11,137 bases of DNA from Clostridia bacterium (GTDB lineage Bacteria > Bacillota > Clostridia > Christensenellales > UBA1242). The stretch spans positions 1-11,137 of the forward strand of contig JAFSXW010000049.1 in the NCBI GenBank assembly GCA_017443885.1, in the 5' to 3' direction. Every line of letters starts with the position of its first letter. Positions within the stretch are counted from its first letter, which is position 1. The translations under genes and the position numbers were made by a program. Positions 1 through 6,810 of this stretch are shown in pieces. The notes beneath the pieces are model-generated. The model made no database searches, was not told the DNA's origin, and worked only from the letters and a program-made list of their open reading frames with translations.

Positions 1-423
1 AGTAAAGTGATAGACTACGGAGCTATAAACACCGATAAAGACACACCATTTCCAGAAAGATTATATCAAATAAGAAAGGGTATGGAATCGTTAATCAAAG
101 TTTTTAAGCCTGATGTTATATCTATTGAAGAGTTGTTTTTCAACACAAACACAACCACTGCAATTAAAGTTGCTCAAGCAAGGGGTATTATTATTGAAAC
201 GGCATTTGAAAATAAAATAGATTTGTTTGAATACACTCCTCTTCAAATAAAACAAGCACTCACTGGTTATGGAAGGGCAGAAAAAAAGCAAATTCAGTAT
301 ATGACCAAAACAATTTTAAACCTTAAAAGTGTGCCAAAGCCTGACGACACAGCCGATGCTCTTGCTGTGGCTTTAACGCATGCTCAAACAAACAACACAC
401 TTAATTCTAATTTAATGAGGTAA
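1..423 (+). CDS. ruvC: Crossover junction endodeoxyribonuclease RuvC, 5'-truncated by the window
   Basis: RuvC resolves Holliday junctions by paired nicks after RuvAB branch migration. The reading frame is open from base 1, so the GTG at 7 is an internal Val codon, not a start. By comparison with E. coli RuvC (recalled), about 22 N-terminal residues are missing, including the first catalytic Asp (D7). The other active-site acids are present: the Glu of SIEELFF (visible residue 43, E66 in E. coli) and the two Asp of DTADALAVALTH (visible residues 116 and 119, D138/D141). The QARG, FEYTP and AEKKQIQ blocks are also typical. Stop is TAA at 421-423, 6 nt before ruvA, so the two are almost certainly cotranscribed. 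RuvC next to ruvAB fits Clostridia; Bacilli lack RuvC. The identification is secure; only the truncation limits it. Confidence 0.96.
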   Translation, partial: SKVIDYGAINTDKDTPFPERLYQIRKGMESLIKVFKPDVISIEELFFNTNTTTAIKVAQARGIIIETAFENKIDLFEYTPLQIKQALTGYGRAEKKQIQYMTKTILNLKSVPKPDDTADALAVALTHAQTNNTLNSNLMR

Positions 424-429
424 TTTTAT

Positions 430-1023
430 ATGATTTATAGCCTAAAAGGTAATGTATTCTTAAGTGGAGAAAACACACTTGTGGTTAGCACTGGCGCAAT
501 TAGTTTTGAATGCATTTGCTCCACTAACACTATTTATGAAGCCACTAAAAACGCAGGCGAACAAACAATTTTAACTTATATGCAAGTAAGGGAAGATGGA
601 ATAAGTTTGTTTGGTTTCTTCACTAAAGAAGAAAAAGCATTATTTGAAAAACTTATTTTAGTTTCGGGCATTGGGCCTAAAATGGCAATTTCAATTTTAT
701 CTAGTGGATCTGTGCAAACAATTATTAGTGCAATTAGCACTGGAAATACTAAAATTTTATCTTCAATTAAAGGGCTTGGCAAAAAAACTGCTGAAAGAAT
801 TTGCCTAGAACTAAAAGATAAACTTTCTGCCACTGGCGATATTATAGATTTAGTTGAAGCAAACACAATTAAAACACCGGCTACCGACGAAGCCTTAACT
901 GCACTTATTAGTTTAGGGCTAAATAGAAGTGAGGCGACTGCTCTAATTAACACCTATGCAACCAAGGAAATGACTGCCGAAGCAATTGTTGCTGTTTGTC
1001 TTAAAAATATGGGGAGGAAGTAA
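430..1023 (+). CDS. ruvA: Holliday junction branch migration protein RuvA
   Basis: RuvA binds the four-way junction as a tetramer and loads the RuvB motors. The 197 residues match the usual length of about 200. Domain I is an N-terminal OB fold (about 1-64, opening MIYSLKGNV, with the family block YMQVREDGISLFGF at 50-63). Domain II carries two helix-hairpin-helix DNA-binding motifs (VSGIGPKMA at 78-86 and IKGLGKKTAERI at 113-124). Domain III (about 151-197, DEALTALISLGLNRSEA) is the flexible RuvB-contacting three-helix module. The start is supported by the Shine-Dalgarno GAGGT at 417-421, overlapping the end of ruvC, 8 nt before the ATG. The stop TAA shares one base with the ruvB ATG (TAATG), suggesting translational coupling. 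Nothing appears missing or altered. Confidence 0.97.
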   Translation: MIYSLKGNVFLSGENTLVVSTGAISFECICSTNTIYEATKNAGEQTILTYMQVREDGISLFGFFTKEEKALFEKLILVSGIGPKMAISILSSGSVQTIISAISTGNTKILSSIKGLGKKTAERICLELKDKLSATGDIIDLVEANTIKTPATDEALTALISLGLNRSEATALINTYATKEMTAEAIVAVCLKNMGRK

Positions 1024-2087
1024 TGGAACTCGACGAAAGATTTGTTCAATCCACAAGAAAGCCAGAAGACGAAAGTGATGATGAACGTTTTGTTTCGGCT
1101 TCTAAAATAAGCACTGATGGGCAAGAAGAAGAAAGCACGCTTCGCCCAAAAACAATGAGTGAATATGTTGGGCAGGAAAAAGTTAAAGAAAACCTAGAAG
1201 TTTATATTAGTGCAGCCAAAAAAAGAGGTGAAGCATTAGACCATGTGCTTTTATATGGCCCTCCGGGGTTAGGTAAAACCACGCTTTCTCATATTATTGC
1301 AAATGAATTAGGAGTTCAACTGAAACTTACTAGTGGCCCTGCAATTGAAAAAGCCAGTGATTTAGCCGCAATCCTAACTAATTTAAATGAAAATGATGTG
1401 TTATTTATTGATGAAATCCATAGGCTAAACCATAATGTTGAAGAAATTTTATATCCAGCAATGGAAGACTATGCCCTTGATTTTATGGTGGGGAAAGGGC
1501 CATCGGCACGAAGTATGCGCATAAACCTTCCTAAATTTACATTAGTTGGCGCAACCACAAAAGCTGGTATGCTAACAGGACCTCTTCGTGATAGGTTTGG
1601 CGTGATTTGTAGGCTAGAATTATATTCTGTGCCAGAATTAGCAGAAATTGCAAGGCGTAGTGCTAAATTATTAGATATTAATATTGATGAAAATAGTGCA
1701 ACAGAACTAGCAAGCCGTAGCCGTGGAACACCAAGAATAGTGAATAGATATCTTAAAAGGGTTAGAGATTTTGCTGATATTTATAACAATGGCAAAATTG
1801 ATATTAATGTAACACGCATGGCACTTGCTAGAATGCAGGTTGATGAGCTTGGGCTAGATTTTGTAGACCAGCGAATACTTAAAACAATTATTGAGAAATT
1901 TAAAGGTGGCCCAGTTGGGCTTGAAACATTATCTGCTGCAACGGGCGAAGAAGCTTCAACCATTGAAGATGTTTATGAGCCATATTTGTTGCAGCTAGGT
2001 TTCATTTCTCGCACACCTAGAGGAAGAGTTGCTCTTCTTCCAGCGTATCAGCATTTAGGAATAAAAATAGACAACGAAAATAATTAG
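1023..2087 (+). CDS. ruvB: Holliday junction branch migration DNA helicase RuvB (AAA+ ATPase)
   Basis: RuvB is the hexameric ATP-driven motor that pumps DNA through RuvA-bound junctions. Visible motifs are Walker A GPPGLGKT (79-86), Walker B LFIDEIH (127-133), sensor 1 LVGATT (174-179), the arginine-finger segment GPLRDRFG (186-193, Arg189) and sensor 2 RGTPRIVNR (234-242). A C-terminal winged-helix domain follows (GGPVGLETLSAATGEE at 295-310, EPYLLQLGFISRTPRGR at 319-335). At 354 residues it is slightly longer than usual (about 335). The extra length lies in an acidic N-terminal leader where DERFV occurs twice (residues 4-8 and 20-24). The ATG overlaps the ruvA stop by one base and has a strong Shine-Dalgarno GGGGAGG at 1011-1017. 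The core is full-length and intact, so an active motor is expected. Confidence 0.98.
   Translation: MELDERFVQSTRKPEDESDDERFVSASKISTDGQEEESTLRPKTMSEYVGQEKVKENLEVYISAAKKRGEALDHVLLYGPPGLGKTTLSHIIANELGVQLKLTSGPAIEKASDLAAILTNLNENDVLFIDEIHRLNHNVEEILYPAMEDYALDFMVGKGPSARSMRINLPKFTLVGATTKAGMLTGPLRDRFGVICRLELYSVPELAEIARRSAKLLDINIDENSATELASRSRGTPRIVNRYLKRVRDFADIYNNGKIDINVTRMALARMQVDELGLDFVDQRILKTIIEKFKGGPVGLETLSAATGEEASTIEDVYEPYLLQLGFISRTPRGRVALLPAYQHLGIKIDNENN
1032..1094 (+). repeat. Tandem DERFV-type leader inside ruvB
   Basis: The pentapeptide DERFV is encoded at 1032-1046 and again at 1080-1094, 48 nt apart, within the acidic N-terminal leader of RuvB. The two copies use different synonymous codons for Asp and Arg (gac/gat, aga/cgt). 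The duplication is therefore old or convergent rather than recent. Bacillus RuvB begins with a single DERLVSS-like segment, so the second copy here aligns better with the usual start and the first looks added. Confidence 0.55.
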
Positions 2088-2096
2088 GAAAAAACA

Positions 2097-3125
2097 ATGA
2101 AAACAAGTGATTTTGATTATTATTTGCCAGAAGAATTAATTGCTCAAACTCCAATAGAGCCTAGAGACCATTCTAGGCTTCTTGTTTACAACAGAAAAAC
2201 TAAGGTAATAGAGCATAAACACTTTTACGATATTATAAACTATTTATCGCCAAATGATGTGCTTGTGGTAAACAACACAAGGGTTATTCCTGCCAGAATT
2301 TATGGAAAAAAGAAAGAGACTGGCGCAAAAGTGGAACTTTTGCTTTTAAAAAGGCTAAATTTAAATGAATATGAGTGTTTAATAAAGCCTGCCAAAAAGT
2401 TTAAGGTTGGCACAACCATTGAATTTAGTAGCACGCTTTCGGCAGAAATTATTGGTGATGTTTTAGAAATTGGCGGAAGGGTGGTTAAATTTTATCCACA
2501 AAATAGCACACTTGAAGCAGAACTTGAAAAACTTGGAGAAATGCCACTTCCTCCATATATTCATAAAAAACTAGAAGATAAAGAAAGATATCAAACTGTG
2601 TATTCAAAAATAAAAGGATCTAGTGCTGCTCCAACGGCTGGGCTTCATTTTACGCCCGAGCTTCTTAAAAAAATAAAAGAAAAAGGGATAGAGATAATAG
2701 AAGTTACTTTAAATGTTGGACTTGGCACATTTAGGCCGGTTACCATCGAAAATATTGAAGAACACCATATGCATAGCGAATATATTGAAATAAGCCCTGA
2801 AACTGCTAGCAAACTAAACGCAGCAAAAAAACAGGGAAAACGCATTATTGCGGTTGGCACAACATCTGTGAGAACGCTTGAAAGTGCTTCAAATGAAAAT
2901 GGTGAAATTCGACCTATTCATGAGGAAACTAATATCTTTATTTATCCGGGCTATAAGTTTAAATTTGTGGATAGTTTAATAACCAATTTCCATTTGCCAA
3001 AATCCACACTTTTAATGCTTGTTAGTGCACTTTCATCAAGGGAAGAAATGCTAGATGTTTATAACACGGCAGTTAAAGAAAAATATAGGTTTTTCTCGTT
3101 TGGCGATAGTATGTTTATTATTTAA
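2097..3125 (+). CDS. queA: S-adenosylmethionine:tRNA ribosyltransferase-isomerase QueA
   Basis: QueA transfers and isomerises the ribosyl moiety of S-adenosylmethionine onto preQ1 at tRNA position 34, giving epoxyqueuosine; it acts after Tgt. The 342 residues equal the length of the Bacillus enzyme. Family blocks are all present: FDYYLPEELIAQTPIEPRDHSRLLV (6-30), GEMPLPPYI (147-155), AAPTAGLHFT (177-186), VGLGTFRPV (207-215), MHSEYIEI (225-232), GTTSVRTLES (254-263), TNFHLPKSTL (296-305) and the closing YRFFSFGD (330-337). The Shine-Dalgarno AGGA (2086-2089) overlaps the ruvB TAG stop and sits 7 nt before the ATG. With only 9 nt to ruvB, queA is read on the ruv transcript. No preQ1 riboswitch can fit in that gap. 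Confidence 0.97.
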   Translation: MKTSDFDYYLPEELIAQTPIEPRDHSRLLVYNRKTKVIEHKHFYDIINYLSPNDVLVVNNTRVIPARIYGKKKETGAKVELLLLKRLNLNEYECLIKPAKKFKVGTTIEFSSTLSAEIIGDVLEIGGRVVKFYPQNSTLEAELEKLGEMPLPPYIHKKLEDKERYQTVYSKIKGSSAAPTAGLHFTPELLKKIKEKGIEIIEVTLNVGLGTFRPVTIENIEEHHMHSEYIEISPETASKLNAAKKQGKRIIAVGTTSVRTLESASNENGEIRPIHEETNIFIYPGYKFKFVDSLITNFHLPKSTLLMLVSALSSREEMLDVYNTAVKEKYRFFSFGDSMFII

Positions 3126-3137
3126 ACATATTAGGGG

Positions 3138-3165
3138 TTGACTTTTTATTTGTTTAGTGTATAAT
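3138..3165 (+). promoter_or_regulatory. Sigma-A-type promoter for tgt
   Basis: The -35 box is TTGACT (3138-3143) and the -10 box is TATAAT (3160-3165), separated by 16 nt, for 11 of 12 consensus positions. Transcription would begin near 3172, leaving a leader of about 18 nt that carries the tgt Shine-Dalgarno. It lies in the only sizeable gap between queA and tgt, so tgt can be transcribed independently of the ruv-queA group. Confidence 0.8.
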
Positions 3166-3177
3166 AAAAAAACTTTT

Positions 3178-3183
3178 AAAGGA
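3178..3183 (+). promoter_or_regulatory. Shine-Dalgarno that fixes the tgt start
   Basis: AAAGGA lies 6 nt before the ATG at 3190. An in-frame GTG at 3157 would lengthen the protein by 11 residues. However, it overlaps the -10 region, lies upstream of the predicted transcription start and has no ribosome-binding site. Confidence 0.75.
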
Positions 3184-3189
3184 ATAAAT

Positions 3190-4314
3190 ATGGAAGAAAA
3201 ATTTTTTGATTTTAAAGTGAAGCAAAAATCTAGTGAATGCTTCGCACGAATCGGAGAACTAAAAACTCCGCACGGAGTAATTGAAACACCAGTGTTTATG
3301 CCTGTTGGAACGCAAGCAACAGTGAAGGCTGTGGAAGAAAGAGAACTTAAAAATGATGTTCATGCTCAAATCATTTTGTCTAACACTTATCATTTATATT
3401 TAAGGCCAACGGCAGAACTCATTGCAAAAGCTGGTGGGCTTCATAAATTTATGCATTGGGATAAACCGATTCTTACTGATAGTGGTGGGTTTCAGGTGTT
3501 TAGCCTAGCGGATTTGAACAAAATAACAGATAATGGGGTGCATTTTAAATCTCATTTAGATGGCTCAGCTCATTTCTTCACACCAGAAAAGAGCATTGAT
3601 GTTCAAAATAAACTTGGCAGTGATATTGTGATGGCATTTGATGAATGCTCAACTTATGGCGTTGATTATAAATATGCTACAGAAGCCTTAAAACGCACGC
3701 AAAAATGGCTAGAAAGATGCTATAAAGCCCAGCAAAATCCAAGGCAAATGCTGTTTCCAATAGTGCAAGGAAACTTTTTTGGAGATTTGCGCCTTAAAGC
3801 CCTTAAAGATATTTTGCCTTACGCTAAAGTTGGGTTTTCTATTGGTGGGCTTTCTGTTGGCGAACCAAAAAGTTTAATGTATAAAATGCTTGATGTGCTT
3901 GCTCCAAACTATCCAGAAGATAAAGCAAGATATTTAATGGGGGTGGGGAGCCCAGATTGCATAATTGAAGGCGTAATTAGGGGTATCGATATGTTTGATT
4001 GCGTGCTTCCAACCAGAATTGCAAGAAATGGCACAGCCTTCACTAGCACGGGGAAAGTTGTGGTTAAAAACGGAAAATATAAAGAAGATTTCACCACTCT
4101 TGATCCAGAGTGTGATTGCTACACATGCCATAATTACACTAAGGCATATTTAAGGCATTTATTTAACACTGATGAAATTTTAGGAGCTCAGTTATTATCT
4201 ATTCATAACCTTAGGTATTTAACGCATTTAACCGAGCAAATTAAAGAGGCAATAAAACAAGATAAATTGCTTGAATTTCGTGAAAATTATTTAAAAAAGA
4301 CGGGTTATTGCTAA
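3190..4314 (+). CDS. tgt: tRNA-guanine(34) transglycosylase Tgt
   Basis: Tgt exchanges guanine 34 of tRNAs with GUN anticodons for preQ1, the step before QueA. The protein has 374 residues from the ATG at 3190, the usual bacterial length. It is a TIM barrel. Key residues are Asp97 in TDSGGFQVFSL (general acid/base), GGLSVGE (219-225) and the nucleophile Asp270 in MFDCVLPTRIARNG. The zinc site is Cys308, Cys310, Cys313 and His339 (CDCYTC and LLSIHN). All catalytic and metal residues are present, so an active enzyme is expected. It follows queA after 64 nt but has its own promoter. No de novo preQ1 synthesis genes are in this window, so whether the cell makes or salvages the precursor cannot be seen. 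Confidence 0.97.
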   Translation: MEEKFFDFKVKQKSSECFARIGELKTPHGVIETPVFMPVGTQATVKAVEERELKNDVHAQIILSNTYHLYLRPTAELIAKAGGLHKFMHWDKPILTDSGGFQVFSLADLNKITDNGVHFKSHLDGSAHFFTPEKSIDVQNKLGSDIVMAFDECSTYGVDYKYATEALKRTQKWLERCYKAQQNPRQMLFPIVQGNFFGDLRLKALKDILPYAKVGFSIGGLSVGEPKSLMYKMLDVLAPNYPEDKARYLMGVGSPDCIIEGVIRGIDMFDCVLPTRIARNGTAFTSTGKVVVKNGKYKEDFTTLDPECDCYTCHNYTKAYLRHLFNTDEILGAQLLSIHNLRYLTHLTEQIKEAIKQDKLLEFRENYLKKTGYC

Positions 4315-4353
4315 AAATTTATAAATTTATGTTTAAATGCACTAAAAATTCAT

Positions 4354-4382
4354 TTGCAAATTTTATTTTAATTTGATAAAAT
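4354..4382 (+). promoter_or_regulatory. Probable promoter for yajC
   Basis: A TTGCAA -35 box (4354-4359) and a TAAAAT -10 box (4377-4382) are spaced 17 nt apart, with an extended -10 TG at 4374-4375. Transcription would start near 4389. The surrounding gap (4315-4411) is almost pure A/T, which makes chance matches likelier, so this is weaker than the tgt and secD promoters. No terminator-like hairpin is visible after tgt. Confidence 0.5.
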
Positions 4383-4411
4383 CAAACTAAGAATTATAAA
4401 GGAGAAAAATT

Positions 4412-4882
4412 ATGGCAAATTTATTACTAGCAGAAGCAGGAGCAGGAAGTAGTTGGTGGGTTTATGTTATTTTACTAGTTGCAGTTGTAGCCCTTCTTGT
4501 TTTCCCATTCTTCACACAAAAGAAAAGGAATAAACAATTTAGTGATATGGTTAGTGGCCTAGAAGTTGGCGATGAAGTTAAAACTATCGGCGGAATTATG
4601 GGCAAAATCGTAAAAATTATTAAAGAAAATGGCATGGCAAAAAGCGTTATAATTGAATCTGGTATGGGTTCAAACAAATCTACTCTTGAATTTGATGTAA
4701 CCTGCATTGCATATTCACTTACTGAGCATGCTTTGGTTGAAGAAAAGAAAGAAGAAGCCAAAGTTGAAGAAAAGAAAGAAGAAAGTGATAAAAAAGAAGA
4801 GCAAACTGAAGTTAGTGCAAAAGAAGAAGTAAAAGAAGTTGAAGCAAAACCAACTAAAAAAACTTCTAAAAAATCTAAGTAA
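4412..4882 (+). CDS. yajC: Sec translocon accessory protein YajC with Lys/Glu-rich tail
   Basis: YajC is a small inner-membrane protein that associates with SecD and SecF. The 156 residues contain one transmembrane helix (about 14-34, WWVYVILLVAVVALLVF), a basic KKRNKQ stop-transfer segment and the family signature LEVGDEVKTIGGIMGKIVKI (50-69). It then carries an unusual 50-residue tail (107-156) built almost only of Lys, Glu, Ala, Ser, Thr and Val, ending in KKTSKKSK. E. coli YajC has about 110 residues, so the tail accounts for the extra length. The ATG is preceded by a strong AAAGGAG (4398-4404) at 7 nt. The gene has a probable promoter upstream and an intrinsic terminator immediately downstream, and may be largely monocistronic. 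The tail is probably cytoplasmic; its role is unknown. Confidence 0.93.
   Translation: MANLLLAEAGAGSSWWVYVILLVAVVALLVFPFFTQKKRNKQFSDMVSGLEVGDEVKTIGGIMGKIVKIIKENGMAKSVIIESGMGSNKSTLEFDVTCIAYSLTEHALVEEKKEEAKVEEKKEESDKKEEQTEVSAKEEVKEVEAKPTKKTSKKSK
4736..4783 (+). repeat. Perfect 21-nt direct repeat in the yajC tail
   Basis: Bases 4736-4756 and 4763-4783 are identical, both encoding VEEKKEE, with a 27-nt (nine-codon) period. The surrounding coding strand is nearly all purine. Identity at DNA level suggests a recent slippage duplication that kept the frame. Confidence 0.85.
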
Positions 4883-4885
4883 AAC

Positions 4886-4917
4886 AAAACACGCCCTAAA
4901 TTAGTGGCGTGTTTTTT
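4886..4917 (+). terminator. Intrinsic terminator after yajC
   Basis: The arm at 4886-4895 (AAAACACGCC) pairs perfectly with 4906-4915 (GGCGTGTTTT) around a 10-nt loop, and the 3' arm runs into six T residues (4912-4917). It begins 3 nt after the yajC stop. This is the clearest Rho-independent terminator in the window. Confidence 0.9.
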
Positions 4918-4953
4918 ATGCATATTTTTAATTTGTTTTGCATACCTTTTAGC

Positions 4954-4958
4954 GAGGT
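4954..4958 (+). promoter_or_regulatory. Shine-Dalgarno that fixes the start of the small membrane protein
   Basis: GAGGT lies 7 nt before the ATG at 4966. In-frame upstream starts at 4909 (GTG) and 4918 (ATG) fall in or right behind the terminator hairpin and lack a ribosome-binding site. Confidence 0.75.
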
Positions 4959-4965
4959 AAAAAAT

Positions 4966-5352
4966 ATGGAGCAAACTAATTCTAAAAAAACAACAATCAT
5001 CACATTTATAAAAGCTGGTGTGTTAAGCGTAATTATTGCATTAGTGCTGGTTTTGCTTTTTGCATTTATTTTAAAATGGACAAATTTAGGGGATAATTTT
5101 ATTATGCCAATCAATTTGGTTATTAAGGCAATTAGCATTTGCGTTGGCACCATTTTATTATGTAAAAATGGGCAGGGTGGTTTAATTAAAGGATTAATTC
5201 TTGGGGTTATCTTTGCTCTTTTATCTTTTTTAATTTTCTCTGTTTTAAATGGCTCGTTTAACTTTGGGCTAGGGCTGTTGGTTGATATATTATTTTGTTC
5301 TGTTTCTGGCGCCATTGTTGGAATTTTAGCCGTTAATTTAAAAAAAGCTTAA
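4966..5352 (+). CDS. Four-helix membrane protein, TIGR04086 (YrzE-like) family
   Basis: The 128-residue protein has a short polar N-terminus (MEQTNSKKTT) and four predicted membrane helices at about 11-36, 46-66, 72-94 and 100-124. A glycine-rich KNGQGGLIKGLILG turn (67-80) lies between helices 2 and 3, and the C-terminus is a basic KKA. No catalytic motif is visible. Position and architecture match TIGR04086, a Bacillota family of unknown function often encoded just after yajC; the assignment rests on memory of that family and on synteny, not a search. A strong terminator separates it from yajC and I see no clear promoter of its own, so it probably depends on read-through or a weak promoter. 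The conserved place beside yajC and secD hints at a membrane-biogenesis role, which is inference only. Confidence 0.8.
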   Translation: MEQTNSKKTTIITFIKAGVLSVIIALVLVLLFAFILKWTNLGDNFIMPINLVIKAISICVGTILLCKNGQGGLIKGLILGVIFALLSFLIFSVLNGSFNFGLGLLVDILFCSVSGAIVGILAVNLKKA

Positions 5353-5411
5353 AAATTAATAAAAAACACGAGTAAAATTTGATTTTTCCTGCTCAAAATT
5401 ATAAAAAAAGA

Positions 5412-5441
5412 TTGACCGCTTTATTATTTTTAATGTATAAT
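5412..5441 (+). promoter_or_regulatory. Sigma-A-type promoter for secD-secF
   Basis: The -35 box is TTGACC (5412-5417) and the -10 box is TATAAT (5436-5441), with 18 nt between them. A start near 5448 would leave a leader of about 37 nt. Like the tgt promoter it reads GTATAATAA around the -10. It lies in the 132-nt gap 5353-5484, whose remaining bases are A/T-rich without other recognisable structure. Confidence 0.78.
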
Positions 5442-5484
5442 AATTGCGTAAAATTTATACAATTAATCTAAAAAGGAAATCAAA

Positions 5485-6810
5485 ATGAAACTCGTAAAAA
5501 AATCTACTAGCATAACTTTAACTGTAATAATGTCGGTTTTATTATGCCTTGCCTTAATTTTAACTTTTGTTCCAATGAAATTAGGCTCTCTTTCTTATAG
5601 CTCATTTGCTGGCAACCTTAAATACGCAAGTGATCTTAAGGGCGGTATGTTTGGGGAATATTATCTAGAAGATTCCACTTCAACCGAAGATATAAATAAA
5701 GCAGTAAATTCGTTTAAAACAATTCTAAACGATCAGGGTTATCCAAATGCAGTTGTTTTATCTGTTGGCGCTGAAAAAATAAGAGTGGAAATTGGAAACA
5801 CTCCAAATTATGATTATTCTAAAACACGCAGTCTTCTCACTGCACTTGGTGTTGGCGAATTTGATTTAAGAACAAGCACAGACGAAAAAGATATTTTCAT
5901 TTCTGGTAGGCAACACATAACAAAAGTGCAAGTTGGTTCTAGCGCAAATAGAACTTATGTGCAAATTTCTTTTAATGCAGAAGGTCTTGAAGCATATAAG
6001 GCTCATATGAACTCTAAAACAACGGTTTATGTTTATATGGGTGGTAACCTTCAAACAAGCTTTTCAGGAAGCAGTGTGGTTACAGACGATATGTATTTAA
6101 CCTTCACAGATTATGATTCAGCCGAAGATTTTGCTTTAAAGGTGAAACTTGGCTCACTTGTTCCTATTGATTTTAAAACCGATGAAACAGTGATTAATTT
6201 TGTTAGCACGCCTTATTCTAGCCTTGGCTTAACTGCCGATATAAATAATGGTTCATATCATGCTTCTAGCGCTTTAGTGGCTATTTATATTGTGATTGGC
6301 TTAATTATGGTTGGAGTAACCGTTTATGCCATTTTAAGATATAAAGCCTTTGGGGTTGCAAATCTTTTATCTGGGTTATTTGCAATTTGTGTTATGATAT
6401 TCTTAATGCAAGCACTTCCATTTGTGGAACTTTCAATTTCTTCACTAATCGCTATATTTATTGGCGTTGTTGTGATGGAATATGGTGCACTTAATTATGT
6501 TTTAAAAGTGCAAGAAGAATTTAGCGAAGGGAAAACGCTAGTTTCTAGCCTAGAAAGTGGCTATAAAAAATCTATTGCACTTAATGTTGCCACTGTTGTT
6601 TGTGGCTTAATTATTAGTGCAATTGTTGCAGTGCTATCTAGTGGGGCAATAAGAGTTGGTGCAATAATTATTGCTATTTCAATGCTAGCAAGTGCTCTTA
6701 ATAATTTATGCTTGCTTCCATGGTTCGTTAAAATTTATTATTGCTTTGGAAACAGAAAAGAAAGCCATTATGGCTTAAACAACGGAGGGGCTACTAATGA
6801 AAATAACTAA
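5485..6810 (+). CDS. secD: Protein translocase subunit SecD, divergent, lacking the TM4 aspartate
   Basis: SecD with SecF helps complete protein export across the membrane, using the proton gradient in characterised members. The 441 residues show an N-terminal helix (9-30), the DLKGG motif (50-54), an extracellular domain to about 261 and five C-terminal helices (about 262-284, 288-309, 315-339, 362-386, 389-414), the SecD topology. An ungapped alignment to a typical clostridial SecD across TM4 puts Tyr333 at the essential Asp of GMAVDANV, with Glu332 beside it; the EEFSEGK segment after TM4 is kept. The frame is uninterrupted. The start follows AAAGGA (5472-5477) at 7 nt. The last 14 nt overlap secF. 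Family and place are secure, but a normal proton relay is doubtful. Confidence 0.9.
   Translation: MKLVKKSTSITLTVIMSVLLCLALILTFVPMKLGSLSYSSFAGNLKYASDLKGGMFGEYYLEDSTSTEDINKAVNSFKTILNDQGYPNAVVLSVGAEKIRVEIGNTPNYDYSKTRSLLTALGVGEFDLRTSTDEKDIFISGRQHITKVQVGSSANRTYVQISFNAEGLEAYKAHMNSKTTVYVYMGGNLQTSFSGSSVVTDDMYLTFTDYDSAEDFALKVKLGSLVPIDFKTDETVINFVSTPYSSLGLTADINNGSYHASSALVAIYIVIGLIMVGVTVYAILRYKAFGVANLLSGLFAICVMIFLMQALPFVELSISSLIAIFIGVVVMEYGALNYVLKVQEEFSEGKTLVSSLESGYKKSIALNVATVVCGLIISAIVAVLSSGAIRVGAIIIAISMLASALNNLCLLPWFVKIYYCFGNRKESHYGLNNGGATNENN

Noticed and set aside
576..953. A 125-codon open frame on the minus strand inside ruvA
   Set aside because: It is a shadow of ruvA, with no ribosome-binding site or family resemblance.
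2080..2100. preQ1 riboswitch upstream of queA
   Set aside because: The ruvB-queA gap is only 9 nt and holds just the ribosome-binding site; no pseudoknot could form outside coding sequence.
3157..3189. GTG start extending Tgt by 11 residues
   Set aside because: It overlaps the TATAAT box and precedes the expected transcription start; the ATG at 3190 has a proper Shine-Dalgarno and gives the family length.
4917..4946. Short inverted repeat TATGCA...TGCATA after the yajC terminator
   Set aside because: Six base pairs across a 16-nt A/T-rich loop is expected by chance here, and I could not link it to a promoter or operator.
4909..4965. Upstream in-frame starts (GTG 4909, ATG 4918) for the small membrane protein
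   Set aside because: They lie in the terminator stem or just behind its T tract and lack a ribosome-binding site; GAGGT supports 4966.
4462..4974. A 170-codon open frame on the minus strand, rich in Ser and Phe
   Set aside because: It is the antisense of the purine-rich yajC tail; the Ser/Phe bias is the complement of Lys/Glu codons and it runs through the yajC terminator.
5371..5395. Possible terminator hairpin (GAGTA...TGCTC) after the small membrane protein gene
   Set aside because: The pairing stops after about five base pairs including a wobble, and no T tract follows.
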